Below, one piece after another: positions 8,480-17,016 of a DNA stretch of 45,874 bases. The DNA lies in contig JALGVE010000019.1 in assembly GCA_029820045.1 (NCBI GenBank), positions 1-45,874 of the forward strand. The letters run 5' to 3'. Numbering within the stretch: the first letter of the stretch is position 1; each line of letters starts with the position of its first letter. This DNA is from Candidatus Zipacnadia bacterium (lineage in GTDB: Bacteria > Armatimonadota > Zipacnadia > Zipacnadales > UBA5352). Under the pieces are notes generated by a model. That model was not told the origin of the DNA and ran no database searches. It saw only the letters and a program-made list of their open reading frames with translations. The position numbers were made by a program, and so were the translations under genes.

Positions 8480-8484
8480 CTACC

Positions 8485-9234
8485 ATGCGCATAGTCATCA
8501 TCGCACAGGATGAGCCATTCGCCGTGCCAGTCCTGCTGGAGGAGTTCGTCGCCAGGAAGGCCGAGGATGTCGCCGCCATCGCCATCGCCCCACCCACCTC
8601 CGCCCGCGAGAGCTTCATACAATTGCTCCGACGATGGTGGCAAGTGTTCGGGCCGCTCACCTTCCTGAAGTATGCACTTCGCTACCTGCGGCATAAGCTC
8701 GGCGGCCCGCGCGTGCAAAGCATCGCGCGCCGATGGAAACTCCCGCTCATTTCCGCGCCCGACATCAACGCCCCGGAGTTCCTCGACAGGCTGCGCGAGC
8801 TTCAATGCGACCTCATCATCTCGGTCGCCTCGCCGCAGATATTCCGGCGTGAGCTGCTGGAGCTGCCACGCCACGGCTGCATCAACGTCCACTCCGGTCC
8901 CCTGCCGCGCTACCGCGGCCAACTCCCCACGTTCTGGGCCCTCTTCAACCACGAGCCTGAGACCGCCGTGACCGTGCATTACATGAACGAGCGGGTGGAC
9001 GACGGGGCTATCATCCTGCAGAAGGCTATACCCATCACCGAGGGCGAGACCCACGCGAGCCTGATGCGGCGCTGCAAGCGCGTCGGCGGGAAGCTTCTGG
9101 CCGAGGCGGTAGACCTCATCGAGGCGGGGAAGGTGGTTGCGTTGCCGAATCCGCGAGAGGAGGCAACGTACTACTCCTTCCCTACGGCCGCCGAGGCGCG
9201 GGAGTTCCGGCGAAAGCGTGGGCGATGGGTGTGA
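8485..9234 (+). CDS. Formyltransferase-family protein (Fmt/GART fold)
   Basis: 249 aa. The N-terminus MRIVIIAQDEPFAVPVLLEE starts the Rossmann-like formyltransferase fold; a longer in-frame extension is antisense to the methyltransferase gene and is rejected. The catalytic signature is intact: CINVHSGPLPRYRGQLPTFW contains the Asn and His of the active site, and the Asp is in ERVDDGAIILQ, followed by ITEGETHASLMRRC. This set binds N10-formyltetrahydrofolate and moves the formyl group to an amine. At 249 aa it lacks the C-terminal tRNA-binding domain of methionyl-tRNA formyltransferase (about 310 aa), so a sugar- or small-molecule-N-formyltransferase is more likely. The SD is not canonical; the only GGAGGT is in the repeat upstream. 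Confidence 0.83.
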   Translation: MRIVIIAQDEPFAVPVLLEEFVARKAEDVAAIAIAPPTSARESFIQLLRRWWQVFGPLTFLKYALRYLRHKLGGPRVQSIARRWKLPLISAPDINAPEFLDRLRELQCDLIISVASPQIFRRELLELPRHGCINVHSGPLPRYRGQLPTFWALFNHEPETAVTVHYMNERVDDGAIILQKAIPITEGETHASLMRRCKRVGGKLLAEAVDLIEAGKVVALPNPREEATYYSFPTAAEAREFRRKRGRWV

Positions 9235-9569
9235 TTACGGCTTAGAGCTTTGTGAGGGGGGACAGCCTTTTGCGACAGGTTCCAACGACTGCCTCACCCG
9301 CGGCCCCTCTGCCGCGTCCCGCCCAGGAGCGGGACTTGGGAGAGGGGAGAACGACAGGTGGCTACGGACTTCCGTGCCGTTGCCTGCCTGGCCCGCCCTG
9401 CTTCCTGCCTCCGCGGTACGGAGTCGGAGCAGTAGCTCCAAGCTACCAACGACATGACGCCCGTCGTTAGCCATTGCCCTTTGCCCGCCGTTAGCACGGA
9501 ACAAATCGGCCCCCAGAGTTTTCCTTACATAGTAACGGGGGGAAGGTCGCGTAACCAGGAGGGAAGACT
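9235..9569. other. Intergenic region with family C and a degenerate family A unit
   Basis: 335 nt. It contains a family C repeat (9292-9350) and a degenerate A-like half (GTCGGAGCAGTAGCTCC, about 9421-9437). No supported gene. A strong SD (AGGAGGG) lies just before the next ATG. Confidence 0.6.
9292..9350 (+). repeat. Repeat family C copy
   Basis: CCTCACCCGCGGCCCCTCTG ... GGGAGAGGGGAG with an internal CCCGC/GCGGG stem. Confidence 0.75.
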
Positions 9570-10829
9570 ATGCGTGTTCGCAGGATCTTGTTGGTCTCCA
9601 GCGTGATGGCGTTGATGTTGGCCTTTCTAGTTCAGTGCCCCCAAGTGTCGGCTCAGTTCGACCCGGCCCCGGGCGAGAAGGCGGCGCAGGCGCCCGCAAA
9701 GGACACGCCGGCCCCCGGTGAGGAGGGGCAGCCAGCGGATAAGCCCGCCGCTGAGCAGGAGAAGCCGGCGGAAGAGGAGGCGCCCGCGGAGGAGGCGCTG
9801 GAGCCCGCGCCGGCCAACTTCGACTTCGAGACGGAGGAGCTTGGGCCGTACTGGTTCAACACGGCCCAGGATGGAGCCATGACCATCACCCGCGAAGCTG
9901 CCAACATCAGGGAGGGCCAGGGCGCCCTGGAGTTCACATACACTCCCTCGGAGGGAGCCTTCGCCCTGATAGGCGCAACGCCGATCAAGCCGGAGGCCCA
10001 GCCAAGGTCGCTCAAGTTCAGCTTCAAGACCGACGAGGTCTCGGCGATCCTCTACGGCGTCAATGAGCAGGACGGCTCCAGCTACCAGGGATACTGCTAC
10101 AGTCCCGGCGGGGCGTGGGAGGACGTGCTGGTGGACCTGGGCGAGCTGATGCTGTCGCAGGACACGGAGGACGAGAACGGTCACCTGGACCCGGACCAGA
10201 TCAACACAGTGATCGTGGCGGACCTCTGCAACCTGCCCGGAGAGCTGGGGCGAGCACTGGGCATCAAGCGCGGTACGCAGCACATGTGGCTGGACAATGT
10301 GAAGTTGACGGTGCAGCCGGCGCCAAAGCGCTCCTCGCAGGCCGCCGATGGCACCACCGTCGTTGACGACTTCACCGCCAACCTGGTCTCGGCCCTGCCT
10401 GTCGGCGCGCCAGAGATGACGATAGTGCCAGGAGCACGCCCCGGGGACCGGGCCCTCAAGGTCGGCTACCGGCTGGGCGGGCATCGCTGGGTGGGCTTCG
10501 TGCGTGGAGTCAGCTACCTCGATCTCTCCCACAGCAACGAGTTCTGCCTCTCTCTAATCGCGGCGCAGGAAGCGCGGTTGGTCGCTGTGCTGGAGGAGCG
10601 CGATGGCTCGAAGTACGAGACCAACGTGGCGCTCGACCCGGCCGACGGCTGGCACGTCGTAGCCTTGCCGATCGCCGACTTCACGCTAGACCCGAAGACC
10701 CAGGACGAGAACGCGCAGCTTGACCCGGATCAAATCCGCGTCGTCATCCTGGTCGTTGACACCTTCAACGCCTCGGTTGACGAGCAGGGGCAGGGGTCAT
10801 ATACTGTCAGCAAGCTATACTTCCGGTAA
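9570..10829 (+). CDS. Secreted protein with two carbohydrate-binding-like beta-sandwich domains
   Basis: 419 aa. AGGAGGG sits 7 nt before the ATG. Signal peptide residues 1-29 (ending VSAQ), then a Pro/Ala/Glu-rich linker to about residue 85, then two related domains of about 160 residues each (88-248 and 262-419). Both domains have the segment DENxxLDPDQIxxVI (DENGHLDPDQI at 201-211 and DENAQLDPDQI at 379-389), an acidic loop that could bind calcium, and a C-terminal strand with aromatic residues. The fold resembles CBM-type or CIA30-like jelly rolls. It is probably exported and may bind glycans; enzymatic residues are not evident. The next gene, also secreted and beta-rich, lies 242 nt downstream on the same strand. 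Confidence 0.75.
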   Translation: MRVRRILLVSSVMALMLAFLVQCPQVSAQFDPAPGEKAAQAPAKDTPAPGEEGQPADKPAAEQEKPAEEEAPAEEALEPAPANFDFETEELGPYWFNTAQDGAMTITREAANIREGQGALEFTYTPSEGAFALIGATPIKPEAQPRSLKFSFKTDEVSAILYGVNEQDGSSYQGYCYSPGGAWEDVLVDLGELMLSQDTEDENGHLDPDQINTVIVADLCNLPGELGRALGIKRGTQHMWLDNVKLTVQPAPKRSSQAADGTTVVDDFTANLVSALPVGAPEMTIVPGARPGDRALKVGYRLGGHRWVGFVRGVSYLDLSHSNEFCLSLIAAQEARLVAVLEERDGSKYETNVALDPADGWHVVALPIADFTLDPKTQDENAQLDPDQIRVVILVVDTFNASVDEQGQGSYTVSKLYFR

Positions 10830-11071
10830 CGGCAGCAAGAAGCTACGGGGGCCAAGCACCGAGGAACGGATAACGACTCGAGGGATGTCGTCTGTAGGCC
10901 GCAGCTCCCGCTCTGACTGCGCCGAGCTGCATGACTGACGAGTCGGGGCAGGAGCCGCCTTCGCCAAGGCTTCGGTGCCCAAGGCTGTAGCCTACGCGGG
11001 CATTCCTGCTGTCGTTGTTTTTTTGTCCTGCCCTCAGGCCGGATCCCCGCCATTACGGGGGGCGCATACTT
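10830..11071. other. Intergenic region with degenerate hairpins
   Basis: 242 nt. It holds a degenerate family A element (GAGTCGGGGCAGGAGCCG ... GTAGCCTACGCGGG, about 10939-11001) and a GCCTTcgccAAGGC stem. No gene seen. Confidence 0.5.
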
Positions 11072-13768
11072 GTGCGTACGCCGACGTCAGACCTGCCGCG
11101 GTTCATCCCCGCTGTTATCGCTGTTATCTGCCTGCTCCTCTCGCCCCTGCCTGCTCACGCGCAGAGCTGGCAGTTCCCGCTGGGCGAGGAGACCACGCCA
11201 GATGAGTTCGACCTGGTCTTCACCCTGAAGGCCCCCAGCCCCTGGCCGGCCGCAGCCCGTCTGCAGGTCGCCCTCTGCATGCGCGACGAGAGCCACTTCT
11301 ACTACGCGGACTTCTCCGGCGGCAAGGTCTCACTAGGGTACTCCGCTAGCGGCAAGCGCTTCGCGCTCTCAAGGCCGGTCGCCCTTGGCAAGGCTGAAAC
11401 CTACGAGGTTTGCATCCAGCGGCACGCGAGCCTGCTTCAGCTAGTCTGCGACGGGCGCCGCCTCGCCACCGCCTACCACGACCGGCTGCGCGGCGGTAAG
11501 GTGGCGATCACCGCGAGCGGTGAGGTGGCGGTGGATGAGTTGACCGCCCAGCCCATCGGCGAGATACACTTCGACGACGACTATACGCGCAGCCCCGACG
11601 ACGCCGGCGAGTGGGAGCTGCTATCAGGCGAGTGGAAGGGCAGCGGTGAGAGCATCGAGCGCCCGAAGCCGGAACTATCGGCCAACCCCTTCTCGTACCA
11701 TGTCCATGCGGAGGGCAAGGCCCTTGCGGTGACCGGCTACGACTTCTGGAGCGGCTACCGCCTGCGGGCGGCGGTCAAGCCGGCGGCCGAGGGCGCGGTC
11801 GGCCTCGCGTTCTACCTGACCAACCCGGACAACTACTACCTGCTCCGGTGGTCGCACGTCGGCGCGGCGGAGGGCCCGGCGGGCGGGCGCCTACAACTAG
11901 TAAAGGTCCAGGCTGGCTCGTGGAGTGTGCTGGCGGAGGAGGTTGACTTCCCCTACCGGATTGATCAGTGGTACGACCTCACAGTCACCGTGGCGGATGG
12001 CCAACTTGAGGCCTACGTTGACGGCCGCAGCCACCTTGCGGCTCGCGACAACACCTTCGTGCGTGGGCGGATCGCCCTGTTCGCAGAAGATTGCGACAGC
12101 GCGTACTTCGATGACGTGCAGGTGCGCGGCTACGACTGCTTCTCGGAGGACTTCTCCTCTGCCGACGTGACCAAGGGCAGATGCCAGCCGAGACGCGGGC
12201 GCTGGCAGGTCAAGCGCCAGCACCTCTACGGCGCGGGGCAGGCGAGCAGTGGCCAGGCGTACCTGCTCGCCGGCGACCCCACCTGGAGCGACTACGTCGT
12301 CAATGCCAAGGTCAAGCTCAAGAACGCGCAGCGGGTCGGCATCGTCTTTTGCTATGACGGCCCGGCGAACCACTACCTGCTGCGCTGGGGCCGCACGCAG
12401 GACGGCCAGGGCCTGCGTGAGCTCGTGCGCGTCGCCGACGGGAAGGAGGAGGTGCTCGCGACCGCGCACTTCTCGCCGAACCCCGTCCGCTTCGAGGACA
12501 TACGAGTGGTCAGCCACCGCGGCCACATCGCGCTCAGCACCGATGGCCGGCTCGCCCTGGAGGCCGCAGACACCGCCTTCACCCGCGGCCAGGTCGGCCT
12601 CTACGTGGAGGGCGATCAGCAGGCCTGCTTCGACAATCTGACGGTGCGCTTCCCGCAGGCCCCACCTCTACCCCCTCCGATCACCAAACAGTTCACCAAG
12701 GAAGAGACCATGGTGAACTGGGCCTCCCCGCAGGCCTCATGGGTCAAGCTGAAGGACGGCGCGTTCCGCTACAGCCTACCGATCTTCACCGACTTCCGCG
12801 CTGACGTGCATCTCAAGAAGCTCACCGAGGAGAAGGGGAAGCTCGAACTGTTCATCGGGGCCGACGACCAGCTCAAAGGCGGGGCCCGGCTGACCGCGAG
12901 CGCCGAGGGCGGCATGCTCAAGGCCGAACTCTCAGTTGGCGACGCGCTGGTGGCAAGCGGCGAGGCGCACAGCGACTCCGCCGCGCCGACCCTCGTAGTC
13001 GAGCGCCAAGGGGACACGGTGCTGGCCTCGCTGGAGGACCCGGGCGGCGAGTCGCTTCTGCTCGCGCAGCAGGCGGGCGGCGCGGTCGGCGGCAAGTACG
13101 TGGGCTTCAAGCGCGGGGGGCTCTCCCCCACCGCAGGCCGCATCCAGGTGCGCAGTAGGGGTATCCTTGATCATACCTTCAGCGGCGCCCCGACGGGCTG
13201 GCAGTCTGGGAAGGGCCTCTGGGAGGTGTACGATCGCTGGCCTTGCTTCCGCGGGTGGTCGTGGTTCGGTGGGCGAGACGAGAGCGGCGACCCGAAGAAC
13301 CCGACCCTGTGGTGCAAGGACACCTGGGCCGGCGAGATGGTGCTGCAGGTCTGGTCCGGACTGATAATGGACATGGACCATGAGCCGGGGTACTCGGACC
13401 CGAGCGATCTTAACGTGACCATCTGCGCTGATGGCAAGAACCTGTGCAGTGGCTACAGCTTCATCTATGCCGGCGACCACAACAAGCGCGCCAAGATACT
13501 CCGGAAGGATACAGTGGTTGCGGAGACGGACAAGGGAGTTTTCATCAATCCCATCAGCCCCAACCCCAAGTTCCATCGTCACTGGTTTGAGACGCGCATT
13601 CACAAGGTCGGGGGCCACATCGAGTACTACGTGGACGACAAGCTCCTGCTAAGCTACGATGACCCCGATCCTCTGCCCGGCGGCAGCGTCGCGATCTGGA
13701 GCTACAACAACGGCATCCTGATCTCGCGGGTGAGGATCACTGCGGAGCAGAGGGTGAGAGGCGGCTAA
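11072..13768 (+). CDS. Large secreted multi-domain ConA-like (LamG/DUF1080-type) protein
   Basis: About 898 aa from a GTG at 11072, giving an N-terminus VRTPTSDLPRF then a hydrophobic core and an AHAQ cleavage site; a TTG at 11015 is a poorer alternative. The mature protein is a string of jelly-roll modules separated by short linkers. The recurring theme is an aromatic-rich strand pair such as NYYLLRWSHVG and NHYLLRWGRTQDG, a DGR(S/L)xLAAxDxxFxRG(R/Q)(I/V)(A/G)L segment (GRSHLAARDNTFVRG and GRLALEAADTAFTRG), and a closing YFDDVxVRG or CFDNLTVRF. The last 200 residues form a distinct sandwich with FRGWSWFGG and NPKFHRHWFETRIHKVGG. It resembles 3-keto-disaccharide hydrolase/LamG domains, but a catalytic site is not recognisable. 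An extracellular glycan-binding role is likely. Confidence 0.78.
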   Translation: MRTPTSDLPRFIPAVIAVICLLLSPLPAHAQSWQFPLGEETTPDEFDLVFTLKAPSPWPAAARLQVALCMRDESHFYYADFSGGKVSLGYSASGKRFALSRPVALGKAETYEVCIQRHASLLQLVCDGRRLATAYHDRLRGGKVAITASGEVAVDELTAQPIGEIHFDDDYTRSPDDAGEWELLSGEWKGSGESIERPKPELSANPFSYHVHAEGKALAVTGYDFWSGYRLRAAVKPAAEGAVGLAFYLTNPDNYYLLRWSHVGAAEGPAGGRLQLVKVQAGSWSVLAEEVDFPYRIDQWYDLTVTVADGQLEAYVDGRSHLAARDNTFVRGRIALFAEDCDSAYFDDVQVRGYDCFSEDFSSADVTKGRCQPRRGRWQVKRQHLYGAGQASSGQAYLLAGDPTWSDYVVNAKVKLKNAQRVGIVFCYDGPANHYLLRWGRTQDGQGLRELVRVADGKEEVLATAHFSPNPVRFEDIRVVSHRGHIALSTDGRLALEAADTAFTRGQVGLYVEGDQQACFDNLTVRFPQAPPLPPPITKQFTKEETMVNWASPQASWVKLKDGAFRYSLPIFTDFRADVHLKKLTEEKGKLELFIGADDQLKGGARLTASAEGGMLKAELSVGDALVASGEAHSDSAAPTLVVERQGDTVLASLEDPGGESLLLAQQAGGAVGGKYVGFKRGGLSPTAGRIQVRSRGILDHTFSGAPTGWQSGKGLWEVYDRWPCFRGWSWFGGRDESGDPKNPTLWCKDTWAGEMVLQVWSGLIMDMDHEPGYSDPSDLNVTICADGKNLCSGYSFIYAGDHNKRAKILRKDTVVAETDKGVFINPISPNPKFHRHWFETRIHKVGGHIEYYVDDKLLLSYDDPDPLPGGSVAIWSYNNGILISRVRITAEQRVRGG

Positions 13769-13888
13769 CGGCGGCGGCACGAGCCGCGCACAGTTCTCTA
13801 GGGCGCCGCCAGCCCCGCAACATGGAGGCAATCCCCCGACCGCCATCCGTCCCTCGCATACGCGCGAGCAGCTTCGAGAACGTTCAGA

Positions 13889-13907
13889 GGGTGGGGCTTC
13901 AGCCCCG
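13889..13907. repeat. GGGGCTTCAGCCCC hairpin
   Basis: Palindrome-like GTGGGGCTTCAGCCCCGCC; its relative GGCGGGGCTGAAGCCCCGC is found at 45640-45658. Confidence 0.55.
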
Positions 13908-14054
13908 CCGTGCCCTGCATTTCGCGAAAGCAAGGCCCTCATCTGTCCCAAGTCTCCCTCACCACAGAACACGGACGGCTGATCAACGCCCGTTGGGCGG
14001 GGTGTCCTACTGCTCCCCGCGCCCTCGCACTTTCCTTGCTAACACCCGCTTGAA

Positions 14055-14196
14055 TGCCGACCTCTGACTTAACCCCTGTTTCGCATACCCATTTGCTCAA
14101 TACCGACCGCTCTCTTAACTAATACCGACCCTCGACCTAAGTCTAAGTGTACAATACTGACCAGGGACTTAAGCCATACCGACCGTTGACTGTAGG
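14055..14196. repeat. Five-unit degenerate array of the GGTCGG motif
   Basis: Five copies of TACCGACC-nnn-GACTTAA (minus strand TTAAGTC-nnn-GGTCGGTA) begin at 14055, 14101, 14123, 14155 and 14177, 22-46 nt apart. The core TACCGACC is exact in three and has one mismatch in the others. Single copies with the same orientation relative to transcription lie in front of genes at 21.7 and 26.9 kb. Confidence 0.65.
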
Positions 14197-14267
14197 CGGT
14201 GCGTTCAAAGCGAAGGCCTGTATAGGGTTTCACGCGGGGGAACTGGAGGCATATGACGTACACATAA

Positions 14268-14300
14268 GAAAACACAACATCAGGGAGCCTGTGTTGCACA
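14268..14300 (-). terminator. Weak terminator-like stem after the last GT gene
   Basis: Read on the minus strand, AACACA and TGTGTT form a 6-bp stem followed by TTCTT, just past the stop codon of the glycosyltransferase gene. Weak stem; low confidence. Confidence 0.3.
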
Positions 14301-14301
14301 C

Positions 14302-15564
14302 TCATCCTCTCGAGGCAAGGGCATGCTCCTCGTAAATGTCAGTAATCTGGCTCACTACACCTCGGAGGGACCAGCTCTCTGGAGCAAATCGCTCTAACAT
14401 GCAAGCGCTCATCCGCTCACGGAGTAAGCGGTCTGAGGACAGTTCCTCAAGGCGCTGCGCGAGAGCGTCTACATCACGCGAGGGTACTATGTAGCCGGTC
14501 TCACCGTCGTCCACCATCTCTCTAGCACCCTCGACGGCGAAGGTGACGATAGGCTTGCCGAGGGCGGCGCTCTCCACCATGACCTTAGGGAGGCCCTCCC
14601 ACAGAGAGGTGAAGGCGAATATGTCGAAGGTAGCCATGACCTCGGCGATGTCATTGCGATAGCCGGTAAAGATGACTTGCCCGTTTAGCTGAGCCCGGTC
14701 TACCTGGTTCTGAAGGTCTCCGCGTTGGTCGCCCTCCCCAACGATGAGGAACTTGACGTTCCGGTGTTTTGGCGCGAGGCGCTTGGCGGCCTCAATGTAG
14801 TAGTCGAAGCCCTTGCGTTTCTCCAGTCGCGCCACCTTGCCGATGACCACGTCGTCTGGAGCCACTCCAAGCGACTCGCGCACCCTCGCCAAGTCGGCGG
14901 CGGTAAGTTCCCGCGCCTGGAGGAAGGCCTCCAGGTCGGCAGGATAGTGGATGACGTGGTACTGCTCCGGACGTCCGATGTACTGTGCAAGATAGCTCTC
15001 CGCGAGGTCATTGCCAACAGGTATGATAGTGTCGCACCAGCGAGCGGCAAGGTGTTCGAGTGAGATGTAGAACCTGCGGGTCGGCCAAGACATGGTCGGC
15101 GGGAACGTGGTACCGTGTAGGTGATGGATGACATAGGGCGTGCGCGCGAGGCGAGCAGCCAGGCGGCCAAGGAAGCCGGCCTTGGCCGTGTGAGTGTGGA
15201 CGATGTCGTATTGCCCGTCCTTGATGGTTCGATAGATGGAGCGGAGGGCGGGGATGTCATAGAGGGGGTTTATCTCGCGTACCAGCGACGGGATGAAGAT
15301 AAGGCTATTGACGTCTTTAGGGACGTGGATACGTTGGAGTTCTGATTGCCCGCCAACCATTAGATCGATCGCGAAGCGCTCATGATCGAGGTTGGCAATC
15401 AAATCGAGGACGACGCTATCCGCACCGCCGCGGATGAGGCGAGTGATAATGTGCAAGACGCGATAGCGGTCTGGCGCACGCTCTATGCTCACACCGGTGC
15501 TCTTCCCTGCGGGCTTAGTCATACCTTCTACTGGGCGAGATACTCGCCCATGCCTATAGACCAT
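14302..15564 (-). CDS. Glycosyltransferase family 4 (GT-B fold)
   Basis: 420 aa from an ATG at 15564 whose first 11 nt overlap the upstream O-antigen ligase stop region; an ATG at 15522 (MTKPAGKSTG) is an alternative. The N-terminal Rossmann half contains YRVLHIITRLIRGGADSVVL, the usual GG-A acceptor loop, and DIVHTHTAKAGFLGRLAARL. The C-terminal half has IGKVARLEKRKGFDYYIEAA and the EX7E-like nucleotide-sugar site VESAALGKPIVTFAVEGAREMV. This is a retaining GT4 enzyme on the cytoplasmic face of the membrane, adding a sugar to a lipid-linked glycan. It is the last gene of the polysaccharide block and is only distantly related to the three GT4 paralogues upstream. Confidence 0.9.
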   Translation of the reverse strand: MVYRHGRVSRPVEGMTKPAGKSTGVSIERAPDRYRVLHIITRLIRGGADSVVLDLIANLDHERFAIDLMVGGQSELQRIHVPKDVNSLIFIPSLVREINPLYDIPALRSIYRTIKDGQYDIVHTHTAKAGFLGRLAARLARTPYVIHHLHGTTFPPTMSWPTRRFYISLEHLAARWCDTIIPVGNDLAESYLAQYIGRPEQYHVIHYPADLEAFLQARELTAADLARVRESLGVAPDDVVIGKVARLEKRKGFDYYIEAAKRLAPKHRNVKFLIVGEGDQRGDLQNQVDRAQLNGQVIFTGYRNDIAEVMATFDIFAFTSLWEGLPKVMVESAALGKPIVTFAVEGAREMVDDGETGYIVPSRDVDALAQRLEELSSDRLLRERMSACMLERFAPESWSLRGVVSQITDIYEEHALASRG

Positions 15565-16912
15565 CTGGTGGGGCCTCGGTTTCGTGCGCAGGGGGGGGCG
15601 CGTTCACGATTTCGTACGCAGCGGAGCCCAGGGCGGCGGCGAGGTAGATAGGAATAGAGCGCAGGAGTATCTGGAACTGGGCATAAAAGATCATCGCTAC
15701 GAAGCAGGTGAAGATGGCCGCAACCAGCGAGGCGCCGCGCATGTCGCCTGCCGCAAGGCGGTTGCGGAAGGCCGCAAGCGTGCGCGCGGCGACAGCCAGC
15801 AGGAAGATGATGTAGACGCTCAGCCCCACGACGCCCACCTCAGCGCCAACAGCCAGGAACAGGTTGTGCTGCTCGAAGATACTGTGGTAGCCGTAGACAT
15901 CCCTGATCCAGATGGTGGGGCCAGCGACCCCCAGGCCCAGCAGGGGATGCGTCCGGAAGGCTTCGAGGCCGGCCATGTACAGGATCATGCGGTCATTCTG
16001 CGCCCAGGCCTCGAGGGTCGCGCTGCCCACATAGGGGATGGTGGCCAGGCGGCCGGCGTAGCCCGGGACCAGCATCATGACGAGAATGCCAGCGAGGAGC
16101 GCAAGCACGAGCAGGCGAGTGTAGAGACGATGGCGCCATCCGATGAGGGCCAGGTAGACCACGAGAATCACGCCGACCCCGAGAGGCCCCGCACGGCGGA
16201 AGCTCACTATGATTGTCGTGAGGTTCACGAGGATACCCAGCCCACCCAGGCATCTCTCAGTGCGGTTGCGCCCCCACAGGAAGTAATGGATGGCGAAAGG
16301 CAGGAACAGCAGCGCCCAGCACGGATAGATGGTGATCCACGAGATGGTGGCTGTGCCCGCGACGCCGCCGACGCTGAGGGCCGGGGCAATCCTCTCCTGG
16401 ACGGTGCCAGCGAGGTTGAAGAGGGCCGCCACGAAGAACAGATAGCCCCAATGGTGCAAGTCGTCCCAGGTAAGGGTGAAGGCCAGGATCAGGAAATAGA
16501 CGCCAACATACTGGAAGGTGCGGATGGCGAAGGGGAGGCCGAAGGCGGGGTCATACGCCCAGGCAAGCGAGATGAGACCAAGCACGCCGAAGAGCGCCAG
16601 TATCTTCAGGGGGGGGTCTATGCGGATGAAGCGGGCGCGCGGACGGCTCAACAGGCCGACCGCAAACACGTAGAAGGCCAGCAGCATGAGCAACTTGGAG
16701 ACTTCGATGTCCCAGCTCATGAACCGTCCCTCGCCGCGCGTCTGGCCCCAGACAACCAAGGCATTGCGAGCATAGCGGGAAACGCGCGAGAGGACCGCCA
16801 CAAGTAGAACCAGGAGGCCAAGGGAGAGCCGGTGGCGCGCGCCGCGCGCCGCCCCCATGTCCGAGTCGCTAGCTGCTTCGGATGGGAATGAGCTTGTTCC
16901 CTCGGCGGCCAT
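15554..16912 (-). CDS. O-antigen ligase/polymerase family membrane protein (Wzy/WaaL-like)
   Basis: 452 aa with about 11-12 hydrophobic spans. A long extracytoplasmic loop before the last three spans contains the PF04932-type signature: NDRMILYMAGLEAFRTHPLLG, LGVAGPTIWI and FEQHNLFLAVGAEVGVVG (H-N-x-FL...GxxG). This loop carries the conserved Arg and His used by ligases and polymerases to move undecaprenyl-linked glycan. The start has CCGAGGTC 8 nt upstream, inside a GGTCGG-type repeat. In a Wzx/Wzy-type pathway it would polymerise flipped repeat units in the periplasm; alternatively it ligates the chain to an acceptor. The 3' end overlaps the next GT start by 11 nt. Confidence 0.85.
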   Translation of the reverse strand: MAAEGTSSFPSEAASDSDMGAARGARHRLSLGLLVLLVAVLSRVSRYARNALVVWGQTRGEGRFMSWDIEVSKLLMLLAFYVFAVGLLSRPRARFIRIDPPLKILALFGVLGLISLAWAYDPAFGLPFAIRTFQYVGVYFLILAFTLTWDDLHHWGYLFFVAALFNLAGTVQERIAPALSVGGVAGTATISWITIYPCWALLFLPFAIHYFLWGRNRTERCLGGLGILVNLTTIIVSFRRAGPLGVGVILVVYLALIGWRHRLYTRLLVLALLAGILVMMLVPGYAGRLATIPYVGSATLEAWAQNDRMILYMAGLEAFRTHPLLGLGVAGPTIWIRDVYGYHSIFEQHNLFLAVGAEVGVVGLSVYIIFLLAVAARTLAAFRNRLAAGDMRGASLVAAIFTCFVAMIFYAQFQILLRSIPIYLAAALGSAAYEIVNAPPPAHETEAPPDGL

Positions 16913-16915
16913 GAG

Positions 16916-16933
16916 TTAGACCTCGGATTACGG
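16916..16933 (-). repeat. GGTCGG-type motif overlapping an SD
   Basis: On the minus strand CCGTAATCCGAGGTCTAA; GAGG lies 8 nt or so before the ATG of the O-antigen ligase gene. Confidence 0.5.
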
Positions 16934-16947
16934 CAAACGGAAGGCTG

Positions 16948-17007
16948 CCTCACCCCCCGGCCCCCTCTGCCGCGTGCCTGCTGCGCAGGCCCTTGGGAGA
17001 GAGGAAG
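16948..17007 (+). repeat. Repeat family C copy
   Basis: CCTCACCCCCCGGCCCCCTC ... GGGAGAGAGG with an inner CCTGCTGCGCAGG stem, next to the 3' end of the first GT4 paralogue. Confidence 0.75.
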
Positions 17008-17016
17008 TGAGGCGCG

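Larger units (their letters stand above)
8134..8484. promoter_or_regulatory. Divergent intergenic region with repeats
   Basis: About 350 nt between the methyltransferase and formyltransferase starts. It contains a family B single hairpin at 8379-8398 and a doubled GGAGGTCC-type repeat at 8433-8479. No clear -35/-10 pair is seen. An open frame through the region is antisense or spurious. Confidence 0.5.
13769..14301. other. Convergent intergenic region with a short-repeat array
   Basis: 533 nt between a plus-strand and a minus-strand gene. It holds a GTGGGGCTTCAGCCCCGCC hairpin (13889-13907), a five-unit degenerate array at 14055-14196 and a weak terminator-like stem near 14270-14300. No gene seen. 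Confidence 0.65.

Noticed and set aside
8191-9054. Minus-strand N-terminal extension of the methyltransferase frame
   Set aside because: Antisense to the formyltransferase and runs through a family B repeat; no family similarity before TPRER.
14055-14196. CRISPR array
   Set aside because: Repeats are only about 18 nt, degenerate, with irregular spacing of 22-46 nt and no cas gene in the window.
15584-16807. 407-residue open frame opposite the O-antigen ligase gene
   Set aside because: Highly charged, no SD, antisense to a polytopic membrane protein.
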